Source: Oscillatoriales cyanobacterium (GTDB lineage: Bacteria > Cyanobacteriota > Cyanobacteriia > Cyanobacteriales > Microcoleaceae). Taken from it: 64,000 bases of DNA. How positions within the stretch are numbered: position 1 is the first letter of the stretch; the number at the start of each line of letters is the position of its first letter. The notes beneath the pieces are model-generated. The model ran no database searches and was not told the DNA's origin. It saw only the letters and a program-made list of their open reading frames with translations. The stretch covers positions 1-64,000 of the forward strand of contig REAP01000009.1 in the NCBI GenBank assembly GCA_004294385.1, given 5' to 3'. This document shows positions 45,863 to 55,480 of this stretch, in pieces. The position numbers and the translations under genes were made by a program.

Positions 45863-46636
45863 CTAAAATTCTCGGCGGGAAAATATAGCGATCGCAATTG
45901 AGAGCACTAACACCCCATACAGCAAACCATAGCCCATATTTGTGATCAGAGCTGCTAAGTAAGGAACTTGTCCGTAAACAGCATCATTTCTCAAATTGAA
46001 TCGCTCCAAATCTGGCAAAACCAGATAAAGTCCCATCATTAATTGTTCAATGCCAGGATTTTTGGTCAACTTGCCCAACGCCACTAAATCTCGCGTTGAA
46101 TGTCCCATTAAATAAACACCAAATGTCAGTAAAGTTGCCAACAGAGAACTACTAAAAACTCCCAACAAAATTCCGATGGCAGCCATCAAAGACAGCTCAA
46201 ACCAGATGAATAATGAAGCTACTAAAATACTGTTCACAGGATAAGGAATGCGACTTAAACTCAGAATAGCCAGATAAACAACAGTCATTGCAGCTACCAG
46301 CACCGCCAGCACCGCCGACAGTCCGAAGTGCTTGCCAACAATTAATTCAGCACGACTTATCGGCTTGGCAATTAATAGGTAAACAGTCTTTTTTTCAATT
46401 TCTTTGTTGACCAATCCAGTAGATACAAATACAGTGGCGATTAAGCCAAGAATGCTAATAGCAGCCAAACCGATATCTAAAATGATCTTTTTCTCTGTTG
46501 TTGCAGCCAATTCGGGTATCAAACGCACGGCTGCTCCCATCAACAGTGCAAACATCACAATTAAGTAAAGAATGCGATCGCGAATTACTTCCCAAAATAC
46601 ATTAATCGCAACAGTCAAGATTCTTCTGAGATTCAT
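45863..46636 (-). CDS. ABC-2 type permease
   Basis: A 257-residue membrane protein with six transmembrane segments and the typical cytoplasmic loop NKEIEKKTVYLLIAKPISRAEL, where it contacts an ABC ATPase. Such permeases of the NosY/ABC-2 kind export small molecules or lipids. The ATPase gene is not adjacent. The next gene on the strand, separated by 46 bp, is an ArnT-like glycosyltransferase, so the pair may be co-transcribed for cell-envelope work. Confidence 0.85.
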   Translation of the reverse strand: MNLRRILTVAINVFWEVIRDRILYLIVMFALLMGAAVRLIPELAATTEKKIILDIGLAAISILGLIATVFVSTGLVNKEIEKKTVYLLIAKPISRAELIVGKHFGLSAVLAVLVAAMTVVYLAILSLSRIPYPVNSILVASLFIWFELSLMAAIGILLGVFSSSLLATLLTFGVYLMGHSTRDLVALGKLTKNPGIEQLMMGLYLVLPDLERFNLRNDAVYGQVPYLAALITNMGYGLLYGVLVLSIAIAIFSRREF

Positions 46637-46682
46637 TTCGTGGTAATTGGTGAAAAATTTTCTGTAGCTTCAACATCATACC

Positions 46683-48677
46683 TTATCGAAAGGCTGTTCT
46701 GGGAACCCTTGCGAGTTGGTAAGAGCCACGACTCTCCAACAGTTGATATTCATTTGGCAACAATCCAAATTGCACAAATTTATCTGGGTATCCTAATACC
46801 AAAATAGACGAAGAAGTTTGGTTGTCATGAGATTGTTCAATATGGTCGATCGCACCTTTGGGCAGTCGGTAGTAAGTTATGGGTAAATGGGAATAGAAAA
46901 CTACACTAGGTTTCGCAAAACCAATCATCATAAACTCTTCCCCTGGCAGTTTTTGTTGAACGGCAATCTGTGCTAGTTGTCGCAGTGGTAACTGGCGGTT
47001 GATATCAACCAAGTTGTAGACTGGAGTCAAACCAAAGATGATAAAGGCGACTAATCCAATGAAATTGGCAACCAAAATCCAGCGTTGCTGACGTTTCCAA
47101 AGTAAAATTGCGATCGCCCCCGCCACAATTATCCAAATCGCACCGCCGACAATCAGCAATCCCGACTGTTGAAGTGCTTGCGGAAAATTCGGCATCGCTG
47201 GATCGTCTCCCAGCCAATTGTAGCAGTAGAAAATTGCTCCCGATAAAATCAATAAAAATACGATATTAAAAATGAATGTAACTAACAGCGACTGTGGGAG
47301 AGAATTCGGTTTTTCATCTAACTTTACTCTTCTTTCTGCTGATGCTTTCGCTGCAACAATATCCCCCCACAGTAGCGTTACCAAAATCGCAGCGGCTGGC
47401 AACAAAGGTAATACATAACTAGGCAACTTTGTCACGGAAATTGTGAAAAACCCAAAGATACAGCCAAACCAAAATAAAGCAAATAAGCTTAATTGAGCCG
47501 ATCGCGGTTGACGACGCCAGTAACTACGCTGCCAAAAACGGGTACGTGCGATCGCAACTGGCAAATAAATCGACCAAGGCGCAAAACCCAGCAGCACTAC
47601 AAAAAAGTAAAAATACCAAGGCGCTGAGTGCCGATTCACCACTTGAGTAAAACGCTGGAAATTGTGATATCCAAAAAAACTGTCAATATAAGTTTGACCG
47701 TTAGCTAAAATAACCAGAATAAACCAAGGTAGCGCGATCGCCAGAATAATCAAGATTCCCGACACCGGACGCATTTCCCGCCAAAGTTGTCGAAAATTGC
47801 CCAAGTAAAGCGCAAAGCAGCCAATAATCAGCGCTGGTATCACAATTCCCACAGGCCCCTTAGCCAGAATTGCTAAGGCAATTAGGACATAAAAAGTCAG
47901 ATACCACTTATTCGGAAATCGAGAAGGGGGAAGAGTCAAAAATCCGGCTTTTTCTCTCTCTTCTTCTAAGGCATAACCGAGGAAAAATGCTAAGAGTGCC
48001 GAACACATACAACTGACTAATAGCATATCGGAAACGCCAGTTCTTCCCCAGGCAATAGTTTGAGGATTTAGCGCAATCAGCGCCGCACCAATCCAAGGAG
48101 TAGAAAGGAAGAGGGGATGACGGGGAGAGTGGGAGAGTGGGGGAGGAAACTCTGTATCGTGCTCTTCTTCCTGCTTCCTGACACTTGTGCTGAGCGAAGT
48201 CGAAGTATCCGTTAAATCCGTTACAAAATCCGTTGCCGAACTTCTTTCCGATTTCCATAAGGTATAGAATCCAAGGCAAGTCAGGGCGATCGCGGATAAA
48301 GCCGACGGAAGACGCACAGCCCACTCATTCACCCCGATCGCGCGATAAGCCACCGCCATCAGCCAGTAAATCAACGGCGGCTTGTCAAACCTGGTATCAC
48401 CGTTGAAATAGGGCGTGATCCAATCCCCTCTCACCGTCATTTGGCGAGCGGCTTCAGCAAACAGCGGTTCAGTTTCGTCAACCAAACCGATATTCCCCAG
48501 ATTCCACACGAAAGCTACCCAAGCGATCGCGCACAACCATAGTAGCGATAACAGCAAAGGTGCGATCCTCTTCGTTGGCGTAGCCCCCGTAGGGGCGGGC
48601 TTTCCTTCGGATCGCTTCGCTAACGCTAACGATCGCTTCCTTGTATACTCTGACAAATTTTTAATAACTTCCTTCAC
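46683..48677 (-). CDS. ArnT-like family 39 glycosyltransferase with repeat insertions
   Basis: A 664-residue, multi-spanning membrane glycosyltransferase, with GLVDETEPLFAEAARQM and TRFDKPPLIYWLMAVAYRAIG as the classical first luminal-loop motif (Asp-Glu). About twelve helices follow. They transfer sugars from polyprenyl phosphate donors. The N-terminus contains a repeat-coded peptide LALAKRSEGKPAPTGATPT (residues 17-35). Residues about 148-180 (ATDFVTDLTDTSTSLSTSV and following) contain a CTTCGACTTCGCTCAGC repeat. These are not in normal relatives and lie in loops. Confidence 0.88.
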   Translation of the reverse strand: MKEVIKNLSEYTRKRSLALAKRSEGKPAPTGATPTKRIAPLLLSLLWLCAIAWVAFVWNLGNIGLVDETEPLFAEAARQMTVRGDWITPYFNGDTRFDKPPLIYWLMAVAYRAIGVNEWAVRLPSALSAIALTCLGFYTLWKSERSSATDFVTDLTDTSTSLSTSVRKQEEEHDTEFPPPLSHSPRHPLFLSTPWIGAALIALNPQTIAWGRTGVSDMLLVSCMCSALLAFFLGYALEEEREKAGFLTLPPSRFPNKWYLTFYVLIALAILAKGPVGIVIPALIIGCFALYLGNFRQLWREMRPVSGILIILAIALPWFILVILANGQTYIDSFFGYHNFQRFTQVVNRHSAPWYFYFFVVLLGFAPWSIYLPVAIARTRFWQRSYWRRQPRSAQLSLFALFWFGCIFGFFTISVTKLPSYVLPLLPAAAILVTLLWGDIVAAKASAERRVKLDEKPNSLPQSLLVTFIFNIVFLLILSGAIFYCYNWLGDDPAMPNFPQALQQSGLLIVGGAIWIIVAGAIAILLWKRQQRWILVANFIGLVAFIIFGLTPVYNLVDINRQLPLRQLAQIAVQQKLPGEEFMMIGFAKPSVVFYSHLPITYYRLPKGAIDHIEQSHDNQTSSSILVLGYPDKFVQFGLLPNEYQLLESRGSYQLARVPRTAFR
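48570..48650. repeat. GGCGTAGCCCCCGTAGGGGC repeat inside a gene start
   Basis: GTTGGCGTAGCCCCCGTAGGG, then GCGGGCTTTCC TTCGGATCGCTTCGCTAACG, forms a hairpin and codes (minus strand) for the first 35 residues of the ArnT-like protein. Similar repeats are known from many cyanobacterial genomes. Confidence 0.75.
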
Positions 48678-48746
48678 CCGAAAATTCCTGCGATTTGAGA
48701 TTTTCCATTTTAGCCCGCTATAAAGTGTATCTAAATATTTCTCAAT

Positions 48747-49610
48747 TTATTTCATTTGTCGTGGCAATTCGATCCGAAATGTTGAACCTTTTTCTACTTG
48801 ACTTTGTACCGTAAGTGTGCAATTCATCATTTTCACTAAAGATGCACTAATAGATAGTCCTAAACCAATACCCGGATATTGGCGAGTTGTAGTTCGATCT
48901 GCTTGGTAGAACTTGTCAAAAATATGGGGTAATTCGGTTTCGGCGATCCCAATTCCTGTATCAGTGACGGCGATCATTAGTCGATCGCTCGTTAATTCTC
49001 GCACAGAAATACCAATGTTTCCCTGATGGGTAAATTTAATCGCATTGGAAATTAGATTGACCAAAACTTGCCGCAAGCGCGACTTATCATTAACCATCAA
49101 CCGATCCTGCAAACACACGCTCACAGACAGTGCCAAATTTTTGTCTGTCACCTGATTTCCTAATTCCAGGGCGGTAGCTATTACCAACTGTGCCAAATCA
49201 AATTCAGTATTTTCTAATTCAGTCCTATAAGTCTCAATTTTGGAGATATCGAGGATATCATTAATTAGCACTAGCAGGTTTTTGCCATTCTTAAAAATAC
49301 GTCCCACTAAATCTTTCTGCTGAGCAGTCAGCAGTTGTTTCTCCTGGCGCAGCAGCAATTGTGAAAAGCCGATAATTGCATTCATCGGAGTTCGCAATTC
49401 GTGAGACATTGTTCCCAAAAATTGCGCTTTTAATTTAGCGGCTTCTAGTAGTTGCAAGTTTTGCTGTTGAATGCGCCGTTGTTGATTGTCTAGTTCTGCT
49501 TGCTGGCGAAGCAAAAGCTGATTTTGCAACTCCAAAAGCTGTTCTTGCTTTTCGGTAATTTCCATTACCCGCTCGGATTGAAAAGATTGGTTTCTGTAAT
49601 CATGAGTCAT
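48747..49610 (-). CDS. Soluble sensor histidine kinase
   Basis: A 287-residue kinase beginning MTHDYRNQSF. A Gln-rich coiled coil (about 15-60) leads to the H-box FLGTMSHELRTPMNAI, the N-box LRQVLVNLISNAIKF, the G1 box VTDTGIGIAE, F-box HIFDKFYQA and G2 GIGLGLSISASL. There is no membrane segment or input domain, so it may be driven by a partner. The frame extends to 49697, but the first 29 codons come from a GGGGCAAACCCCCCGTGG repeat; 49610 is preferred. It is divergent from the NarL-type regulator, probably its partner. Confidence 0.9.
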   Translation of the reverse strand: MTHDYRNQSFQSERVMEITEKQEQLLELQNQLLLRQQAELDNQQRRIQQQNLQLLEAAKLKAQFLGTMSHELRTPMNAIIGFSQLLLRQEKQLLTAQQKDLVGRIFKNGKNLLVLINDILDISKIETYRTELENTEFDLAQLVIATALELGNQVTDKNLALSVSVCLQDRLMVNDKSRLRQVLVNLISNAIKFTHQGNIGISVRELTSDRLMIAVTDTGIGIAETELPHIFDKFYQADRTTTRQYPGIGLGLSISASLVKMMNCTLTVQSQVEKGSTFRIELPRQMK

Positions 49611-50127
49611 AACTTCATTTATAAATAAGCATTCATCATTAACCCTAGCCGTCATCGGGGCAACCACGGGGGGTTTGCCCCTACAAGAATTACACAAATG
49701 ATTTAGGATTGCTATATCATAGAAAAGCTGCTAGCTCGATTAATTTTGACTGCCTAAGTGCCTCACAAATTCTTATATTTTAAACTTATCCAATTATCGA
49801 GCTGTTTACCTCTATCAAGGGGCGGACAATCGGATAATTAAATTAACGAAAACCTCGACAGTATACCTGTGATGGGACGAATTAGCGAACACATCTAAAT
49901 AACTGGAAAATTAATTTGCAATAGTGCAACCCAATGAGTATGCTTGAATCAAGATGCGCGATTTACGCTACCATTTGGGAACCCCTGCGAGGAACGAGAA
50001 CGCGCGTGCGATCGGGATAGCTTCGCTTCACGGGCCAACCAGGTGGCAAGGCACATTCTCAAATCGACTTAACTCAATAGAGTCAATTGGCAAGATCTTA
50101 AAACTTCAGCAGGGAATTAGCAAAAAA
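49611..50127. other. Divergent intergenic region of kinase/regulator
   Basis: About 500 bp between start codons. It holds a GGGGCAACCACGGGGGG repeat (49655-49685) and an open stretch from 49954, which is probably the leader of the regulator. No further gene was recognised. Confidence 0.5.
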
Positions 50128-50850
50128 ATGAATAAAATTCGTGTAGCTTTAATAGAAGACCATGACCTAACTAGAGTTGGTATCCGTACAGCTTTACAAC
50201 AGAGTGACACCATAGAAGTTGTGGGGGATGCGGCTAACGCTACAGAGGGGCTGAAACTGCTTCAGTCTTCCAAGCCTGATGTGGCAATTGTAGACATTGG
50301 TTTGCCCGATTTTGACGGCATTGAACTGACTCAGAAGTTCAAAAGTGCGATCGCGCCAAAATCCGATCCAGACACTAAGGTATTAATCCTAACCTTTCAA
50401 GACAATGAAGAGGAAGTGCTCGCAGCTTTTGCCGCCGGCGCTGACTCTTACTGTATGAAAGATATCAGTTTCGACCAGTTGTTAAACGTGGTAAAACTAA
50501 CTCACGAAGGTAACTCTTGGATCGATCCGGCGATCGCACGCATAGTCCTGAAACAAGCTCGTACCAAGGAATCTGCCCCGGAAAACCCTAAATCAGAGGG
50601 GAAAAAAGTTACAATTAAAGCTGCTGAACCAGAGTTTACTCACATCATTGAAACTTACCCTTTAACGGGACGAGAATTAGAAGTTTTGGAGCTAATTGTA
50701 CAGGGTTACAGCAATGCTGCCATTGCCGAAAAACTCTACATTACTGTTGGTACTGTCAAAACTCATGTCCGCAATATTTTGAACAAATTGTGCGCTGATG
50801 ACCGTACTCAAGCTGCTGTTCTCGCCCTCCGTTCTGGCTTGGTTGGATAA
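50128..50850 (+). CDS. NarL/FixJ-type response regulator
   Basis: A 240-residue regulator. The receiver (residues 1-125) has phosphorylatable Asp in VAIVDIGLPDFDG and supporting EDH and Lys (YCMKD). The C-terminal HTH (LTGRELEVLELIVQGYSN, then AAIAEKLYITVGTVKTHVRN) binds DNA as a dimer. The longer frame from 49954 is probably leader sequence; ATG at 50128 fits the usual MNKIRVALIEDH opening. It is divergent from the kinase at 48.7 kb. Target genes are unknown. Confidence 0.93.
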   Translation: MNKIRVALIEDHDLTRVGIRTALQQSDTIEVVGDAANATEGLKLLQSSKPDVAIVDIGLPDFDGIELTQKFKSAIAPKSDPDTKVLILTFQDNEEEVLAAFAAGADSYCMKDISFDQLLNVVKLTHEGNSWIDPAIARIVLKQARTKESAPENPKSEGKKVTIKAAEPEFTHIIETYPLTGRELEVLELIVQGYSNAAIAEKLYITVGTVKTHVRNILNKLCADDRTQAAVLALRSGLVG

Positions 50851-51285
50851 CTGTTGACAGTTGACTGTTAACTGTTAGCTGTTGACTGTTCCGGTTGCAT
50901 TGGAATCGATATGATATAGCAGTCGTCAAGGGGCTTTGATCATAAAATAGACACTTCGACTACGCTCAGTGACCAAAAGTATAGCAGTCGCCAAGGTGCT
51001 TTGATCCTCGCTCCCTGATTTGATCATAAAATATTGATCCTCGCTCCCTGATTTGATCATAAAATAGACACTTCGACTACGCTCAGTGACCAAAAGTATA
51101 GCCGTCGCCAAGGTGCTTTGATCCTCGCTCAGGGAGCGGAGTCGAAGGGTCGAAGGGTTAAATGAAAATAAATACCTTAACAGCCTTGGCAGTTATTATA
51201 TCATATCGATTTCGCTCCAACAGTTAACAGTTAACAGTTAACAGTCAACTGTCAACTGTCAACTGTCAACAATTAACAATCAAAC
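50851..51285. repeat. Mixed short-repeat cluster
   Basis: GTTGACAGTTGACTGTTAAC units at the two ends form an inverted pair (50853-50885 and 51220-51275). Between them are three copies of an AGCAGTCGCCAAGGTGCTTTGATC block with ACACTTCGACTACGCTCAGTG repeats, and outer TCGATATGATATA/TATATCATATCGA arms. The whole region can fold on itself. No gene is supported. Confidence 0.8.
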
Positions 51286-53946
51286 CTAATTGCAGTTGGG
51301 ACTACAAATCAATTTCCATTTTCTATTCTCCATGCACAATTGCGTTATCGCCGCCGCCGATATTGGCTTGCTAAAGAAGTAACCCTGAGCCATATCGCAC
51401 TGAAGCGAATCTAAAAATTCCAACTGTTCCGCTGTTTCTACTCCCTCAGCAATCACCTTTAGGTTCAACCCTTGTCCCAAGGCGATCGCCATTTTCACAA
51501 TAGCAGCACCACTGCTGCCATTGATCAAATCAGCCACGAACGATCGATCTATTTTTAAATTGTTTAGTGGTAAGTGTTTGAGAGACCACAAAGAAGAATA
51601 ACCAGTCCCAAAATCGTCCAGAGAAATCAGAATCCCCATTTGCTGCAACTGCTGCAATACAGACACGGTGAAATTCACGTCTGTCATCGCAATAGTCTCA
51701 GTAATTTCTATTTCCAAATACTTCGCATCTAGCCCGGTTTCCGACAAAATTTTAGCGATGGTTTTTACCGTGTTGTTTTGTTGAAACTGACGTGCAGATA
51801 AATTGACAGCTACCCGCATCGGTGGGAGTCCCAGTAATTGCCACGCTCGACTTTGCAAGCAAGCAGTTCGCAGCACCCACTCATCAATCTGACAGATTAA
51901 TCCTGTTTCCTCAGCTAAGGGAATAAATTGATCTGGTGCCATAAACCCGCGTTCGGGATGCTCCCAGCGAACCAGAGCTTCTACGCCAACAATTTTGCCA
52001 GTATTTATGTCTATTTGTGGCTGGTAGTGCAGCAAAAATTCAGAATTTTCGAGAGCTCTGTAAAGATGATTTTCTAATGTCAGCCGCTCCGATGCTTTAT
52101 TGCCGATCGCTCTCGTGTAAAATTGATAATTATTCCGACCTTTCTGTTTCGCTTTGTACATAGCCGCATCGGCGTTTTTCAGCAGAGTTTCGGCATCTTC
52201 CCCGTCGTAAGGAGCCAAAGCAATTCCCAAGCTAGCTTTGATATAAAGTTCCTGCTCGTCAAAGCAAAAAGGAGTACATAAACTGTGGAGAATCTGCTGG
52301 CAAGTATCAACTGCATCCTGGGCGCAGCTAATATTGTAGAGCAGCAAAGTAAATTCATCTCCACCCCAGCGCGCAATCGAATCCCCTGGACGCAAACAGT
52401 TAGTCAAGCGTCCAGCTACACCTTTGAGTAACTGGTCGCCGACAGCATGGCCGAGGGTATCATTAACATTCTTAAAACCGTCCAAATCTAGAAATACGAC
52501 TGCCAGCATTTCTGTATTTTGGTTGGCGTTAACTACAGCTAGGGACAGTTGTTCATTAAACAGCAATTTGTTGGCCAAACCTGTTAGTTGGTCGTGAGAA
52601 GCTTGATGTCGAATCATCGCCTCTACGCGCCTCTGCATTGCTGCCATATATAGGTGAGTCCCCAAAGATTTCGCTAGCTTCAATTCATCGTTGCTCCACT
52701 CTCTACCTTGTTGTGTTTTAACTTCTTTCCAAGCTGCAAATGACCTTCGGGGACGGTCGTTTCTGGCTTCTCTATCAAGCTGTCCAGCCCATAAAGTTTC
52801 TGTTTCTATTTCATTGCGAAAAACTGTGAGACATCCTATACACTGCTCGCGATATTGCAGTGGCACTGCGAGTATTGACCGAATAGAAACTTCTAGAAAA
52901 TGTGAAGATAAAGATTTTATTTTAGGTTCTTGAGAAATATCTGAAATAGCATAGGTTTGTGGTATAATGCAATTATAAATTGTCAAGTCAATTTGGTTGT
53001 ATTTCTCTAAATCTATGGTGAGTAAAAACTCGTCTTTTTTAGGATTAATATCATGCTCAATTGCTGCGATATTTGATTTTCTTAAACCCATTATTTCTTG
53101 CCAGAACTGGCTTTTTTCAATTTTTAAATTCTGTGGCTGTTGACCGCAGGTATAAAGTTCGGCAGGCCAATCAAGTCCTTCCGGGGCAATGTACAATCTA
53201 CCGCCAGAACCTTGCAAAGATTTGACGGTTTGTTCTAGAACTGTTTGCCTAATTTCTGCCAATTCCAGGGGAGAGTGCAGCAAACTGGTAATTTGATTGA
53301 CAATGGCTTCGTCGCGAGCTTGTTGTCTGGCTTGACTCAGGAGAGCAGATTGGGCGATCGCAATTGAAAGCTGATCCACCAGCAATTGCACAATTTTCAA
53401 TTCTCGATCGCTAAACCGTTTGGGTTGTGTGTGGTGACAAGCCAACAGCCCCCAAAGCTCGTTGTGATGCAAAATCGGCACCGTCAGGGAAGAATGCACC
53501 CCCATAGCCGTCAGATACTCAATGTGACAGGAGTCTACAGCACCATAGCGAATATCTTCAGCAGCTAAAGTTTTGCCTGTTTCTGGACAATCTAATCGAT
53601 TAATTGTTTGATGATTCAATCCCACATCTATAATCACTCGTTGCCGAGCTTTGATAAACATTTCGCGAGCGCTCTGGGGAATATCACCTGCTGGAAAATG
53701 CAAACCCAACAGTGAGGGTAAATTGTTGCCATTAATCGACTCAGCAATTACCTCACCGCTCCCATCAGGTTCAAACCGATAAATTTTTACCCGATCGCTC
53801 CCTAACAAATTACGGAGTTCCCTTACCGTTGTCGTCAAAATCTCTTGCAGTTCTAAAGAGTGTCGGATGCGAGTAGTAATTCGGTTGAGTAAATCCTCTT
53901 GCTCCAAAGGCGATCTGGACATTTTTATAAATTTTTTACGAGCCAT
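51286..53946 (-). CDS. GAF-GAF-GGDEF-EAL cyclic-di-GMP protein, possibly bilin-binding
   Basis: An 886-residue soluble sensor/enzyme. GAF1 (about 18-200) resembles a phytochrome/cyanobacteriochrome GAF: FPAGDIPQSAREMFIKARQ, and DSCHIEYLTAMGV with Cys140-His141, the bilin-ligating pair. GAF2 spans about 215-440. The GGDEF domain has intact ARWGGDEFTLL (synthase active). The EAL domain has VGVEALVRWEH, NLSARQF, EITET, DDFGTGYSS and KIDRSFV (phosphodiesterase residues intact). Thus it may make and break cyclic di-GMP under light control. It is divergent from a stand-alone receiver at 54.2 kb. Confidence 0.9.
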   Translation of the reverse strand: MARKKFIKMSRSPLEQEDLLNRITTRIRHSLELQEILTTTVRELRNLLGSDRVKIYRFEPDGSGEVIAESINGNNLPSLLGLHFPAGDIPQSAREMFIKARQRVIIDVGLNHQTINRLDCPETGKTLAAEDIRYGAVDSCHIEYLTAMGVHSSLTVPILHHNELWGLLACHHTQPKRFSDRELKIVQLLVDQLSIAIAQSALLSQARQQARDEAIVNQITSLLHSPLELAEIRQTVLEQTVKSLQGSGGRLYIAPEGLDWPAELYTCGQQPQNLKIEKSQFWQEIMGLRKSNIAAIEHDINPKKDEFLLTIDLEKYNQIDLTIYNCIIPQTYAISDISQEPKIKSLSSHFLEVSIRSILAVPLQYREQCIGCLTVFRNEIETETLWAGQLDREARNDRPRRSFAAWKEVKTQQGREWSNDELKLAKSLGTHLYMAAMQRRVEAMIRHQASHDQLTGLANKLLFNEQLSLAVVNANQNTEMLAVVFLDLDGFKNVNDTLGHAVGDQLLKGVAGRLTNCLRPGDSIARWGGDEFTLLLYNISCAQDAVDTCQQILHSLCTPFCFDEQELYIKASLGIALAPYDGEDAETLLKNADAAMYKAKQKGRNNYQFYTRAIGNKASERLTLENHLYRALENSEFLLHYQPQIDINTGKIVGVEALVRWEHPERGFMAPDQFIPLAEETGLICQIDEWVLRTACLQSRAWQLLGLPPMRVAVNLSARQFQQNNTVKTIAKILSETGLDAKYLEIEITETIAMTDVNFTVSVLQQLQQMGILISLDDFGTGYSSLWSLKHLPLNNLKIDRSFVADLINGSSGAAIVKMAIALGQGLNLKVIAEGVETAEQLEFLDSLQCDMAQGYFFSKPISAAAITQLCMENRKWKLICSPNCN

Positions 53947-54186
53947 TTTTGTTTGATACTCAAGGCTGATCGGAGGATTTTGCGAGCTTTCGCACTATAT
54001 TACAGAATACAAGAAACAGAATCAATATTCGTAACATGATAATATAAGCTTGTATTAAATTTAGTCGGTTTATCCGTGATATCACAGAGGTTGTTGATAT
54101 CTGCAAACAAAAGCAATGGAGAATACAAGCTCATCCTATGTCATAGAATAAGTACAAATACATAAAAACCCTTTTCCTCGGCATTT

Positions 54187-54621
54187 ATGAATTACCCCAA
54201 CTGGAATCAGGATTCGGAATATTTGTCTGGCAATAGCGATCAACTGTTGCTTAACAAGCGTCCCTTAGTCTTAGCTGTAGACGACAATCAGGACAATTTA
54301 GAGCTGCTAGCCCAAATACTTGATTTATTCGGCTGCGAGTGCGTGGGAGCCGTAGATGGTGGCACAGCTCTGACCGCAGCAGCATCCCGACCTCCTGACC
54401 TAATTTTGCTCGACATTTGTCTACCAGATATAGACGGTATAGAACTGGTGAGTCGCCTCAAGCAAAACCTACAACTGATAAATATTCCAATTATTGCGAT
54501 CACAGCCCTGGCAAAAACAGAAGATCGCGATCGCATTCTCCAAGCTGGCTGCGTTGCATACCTTTCCAAACCTTTTGATATCGACCAATTAGAAGCAATG
54601 ATGCACCAGCATCTCAATTAG
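54187..54621 (+). CDS. Single-domain response regulator (CheY-like receiver)
   Basis: A 144-residue protein with a 28-residue lead-in followed by a receiver: LVLAVDDNQDNLELLAQIL (acidic pair), ILLDICLPDIDG (phosphorylated Asp), AITALAKTED (Thr/Ala region) and YLSKPFDI (Lys). No output domain. It may act as a phosphate sink or protein-binding switch, possibly with the divergent GAF-GGDEF-EAL protein; no kinase is adjacent. Length and ATG start are acceptable. Confidence 0.9.
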   Translation: MNYPNWNQDSEYLSGNSDQLLLNKRPLVLAVDDNQDNLELLAQILDLFGCECVGAVDGGTALTAAASRPPDLILLDICLPDIDGIELVSRLKQNLQLINIPIIAITALAKTEDRDRILQAGCVAYLSKPFDIDQLEAMMHQHLN

Positions 54622-54877
54622 TAGCCTAGCGTTCCTGGAAATGCTGCTTTAGCTACAAAAAATGTAGTCAAACGAACCAAAAAGCTTTGGAATGATTATT
54701 TATGAAAATACATTGAACTTTTAATAAGTAAATAAGTAGTAATCAAATTTTAATAAAATGTAACTTGAGTAACATTTTTTAAATAATAAAACCAATACGT
54801 TAGAAAGATGTTTTTTGATCAGGAAAGAGCAAGAATCAGGATGTATTTATAAAGCAAGTAGAATATCGAAAAGTTCA

Positions 54878-55180
54878 ATGAAATTTTTCGGTGTTCGACT
54901 TGGACAAAGCCAAAACTATGGAGTGTTAGATATGCTGAAACAAATGTGTTGGTTGCCCAGATACGGAAGCGGTGGAGAAACAATATTGCACTTACGCACT
55001 GAACACCGCCAATCTTGGCGGCCGTATACCGCTTTTCCACAGTATGCCGCATCGGACTACCTAGAACCGGATGGTTCTAAAGGGTGGGCTACCTTTCAAA
55101 AGCTGAGAGATCAAGGGTGGAATTTAATCTCGACACAAGAAGGACTACAATCTGGTTTCGGTGAACAAAAAAGTGCTTAG
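54878..55180 (+). CDS. Cyanobacterial hypothetical protein, 100 aa
   Basis: Not recognised. The mature frame MKFFGVRLGQSQNYG contains MLKQMCWLPRYGSGGETILHLRTEHRQSW, and a WRPYTAFPQYAASDYLEPDGS/KGWATFQKLRDQGW section rich in aromatic residues. It reads as a compact cytosolic protein. The frame could also be opened at 54815 or start at 54932. A strong terminator 24 bases after the stop shows that this is a true transcription unit. Its upstream 200 bp are AT-rich. Confidence 0.7.
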   Translation: MKFFGVRLGQSQNYGVLDMLKQMCWLPRYGSGGETILHLRTEHRQSWRPYTAFPQYAASDYLEPDGSKGWATFQKLRDQGWNLISTQEGLQSGFGEQKSA

Positions 55181-55203
55181 ACAACCGAAAATTTCAGGAA
55201 TAT

Positions 55204-55238
55204 AAAGAAGAGGTAAGATCCTCTTCTTTTTGTTTTTT
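55204..55238 (+). terminator. Rho-independent terminator
   Basis: AAAGAAGAGG and CCTCTTCTTT form a perfect 10-bp stem around six bases followed by TTGTTTTTT, 24 bases after the orphan gene's stop codon. Confidence 0.93.
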
Positions 55239-55282
55239 ACCAGTTTAAAAAAATATTTAAGCTTGGATCGACATAACAATTT

Positions 55283-55480
55283 TTGACACTCCTCGGCCTG
55301 AAGGCACGAGGATTCTTAAGATGTTTCCAACTTAATATCCCTATTTCTAGGGTTCCCAGACTCCTTACGTTTGCTCAATCGAGCGCGAGGATATCTTCTG
55401 GGCGTTTAGGCGCGAACGCCCGGTTTCGCGGAGTCCCCGCGTACCAAATTTAAAGCTCGATCGCAAATAGTTTTTGCTGC
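55283..55480 (-). ncRNA. Putative guide (omega) RNA of TnpB
   Basis: TnpB nucleases use an RNA that spans the 3' end of tnpB and the element's right end, with the next ~16-20 nt of flanking DNA as guide. This interval contains GGCGTTCGCGCCTAAACGCC-type and CCTAGAAATAGGG stems and ends in the right-end hairpin. The guide would read AAATTGTTATGTCGATCC. The location is by analogy with characterised systems, not from data here. Confidence 0.45.
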
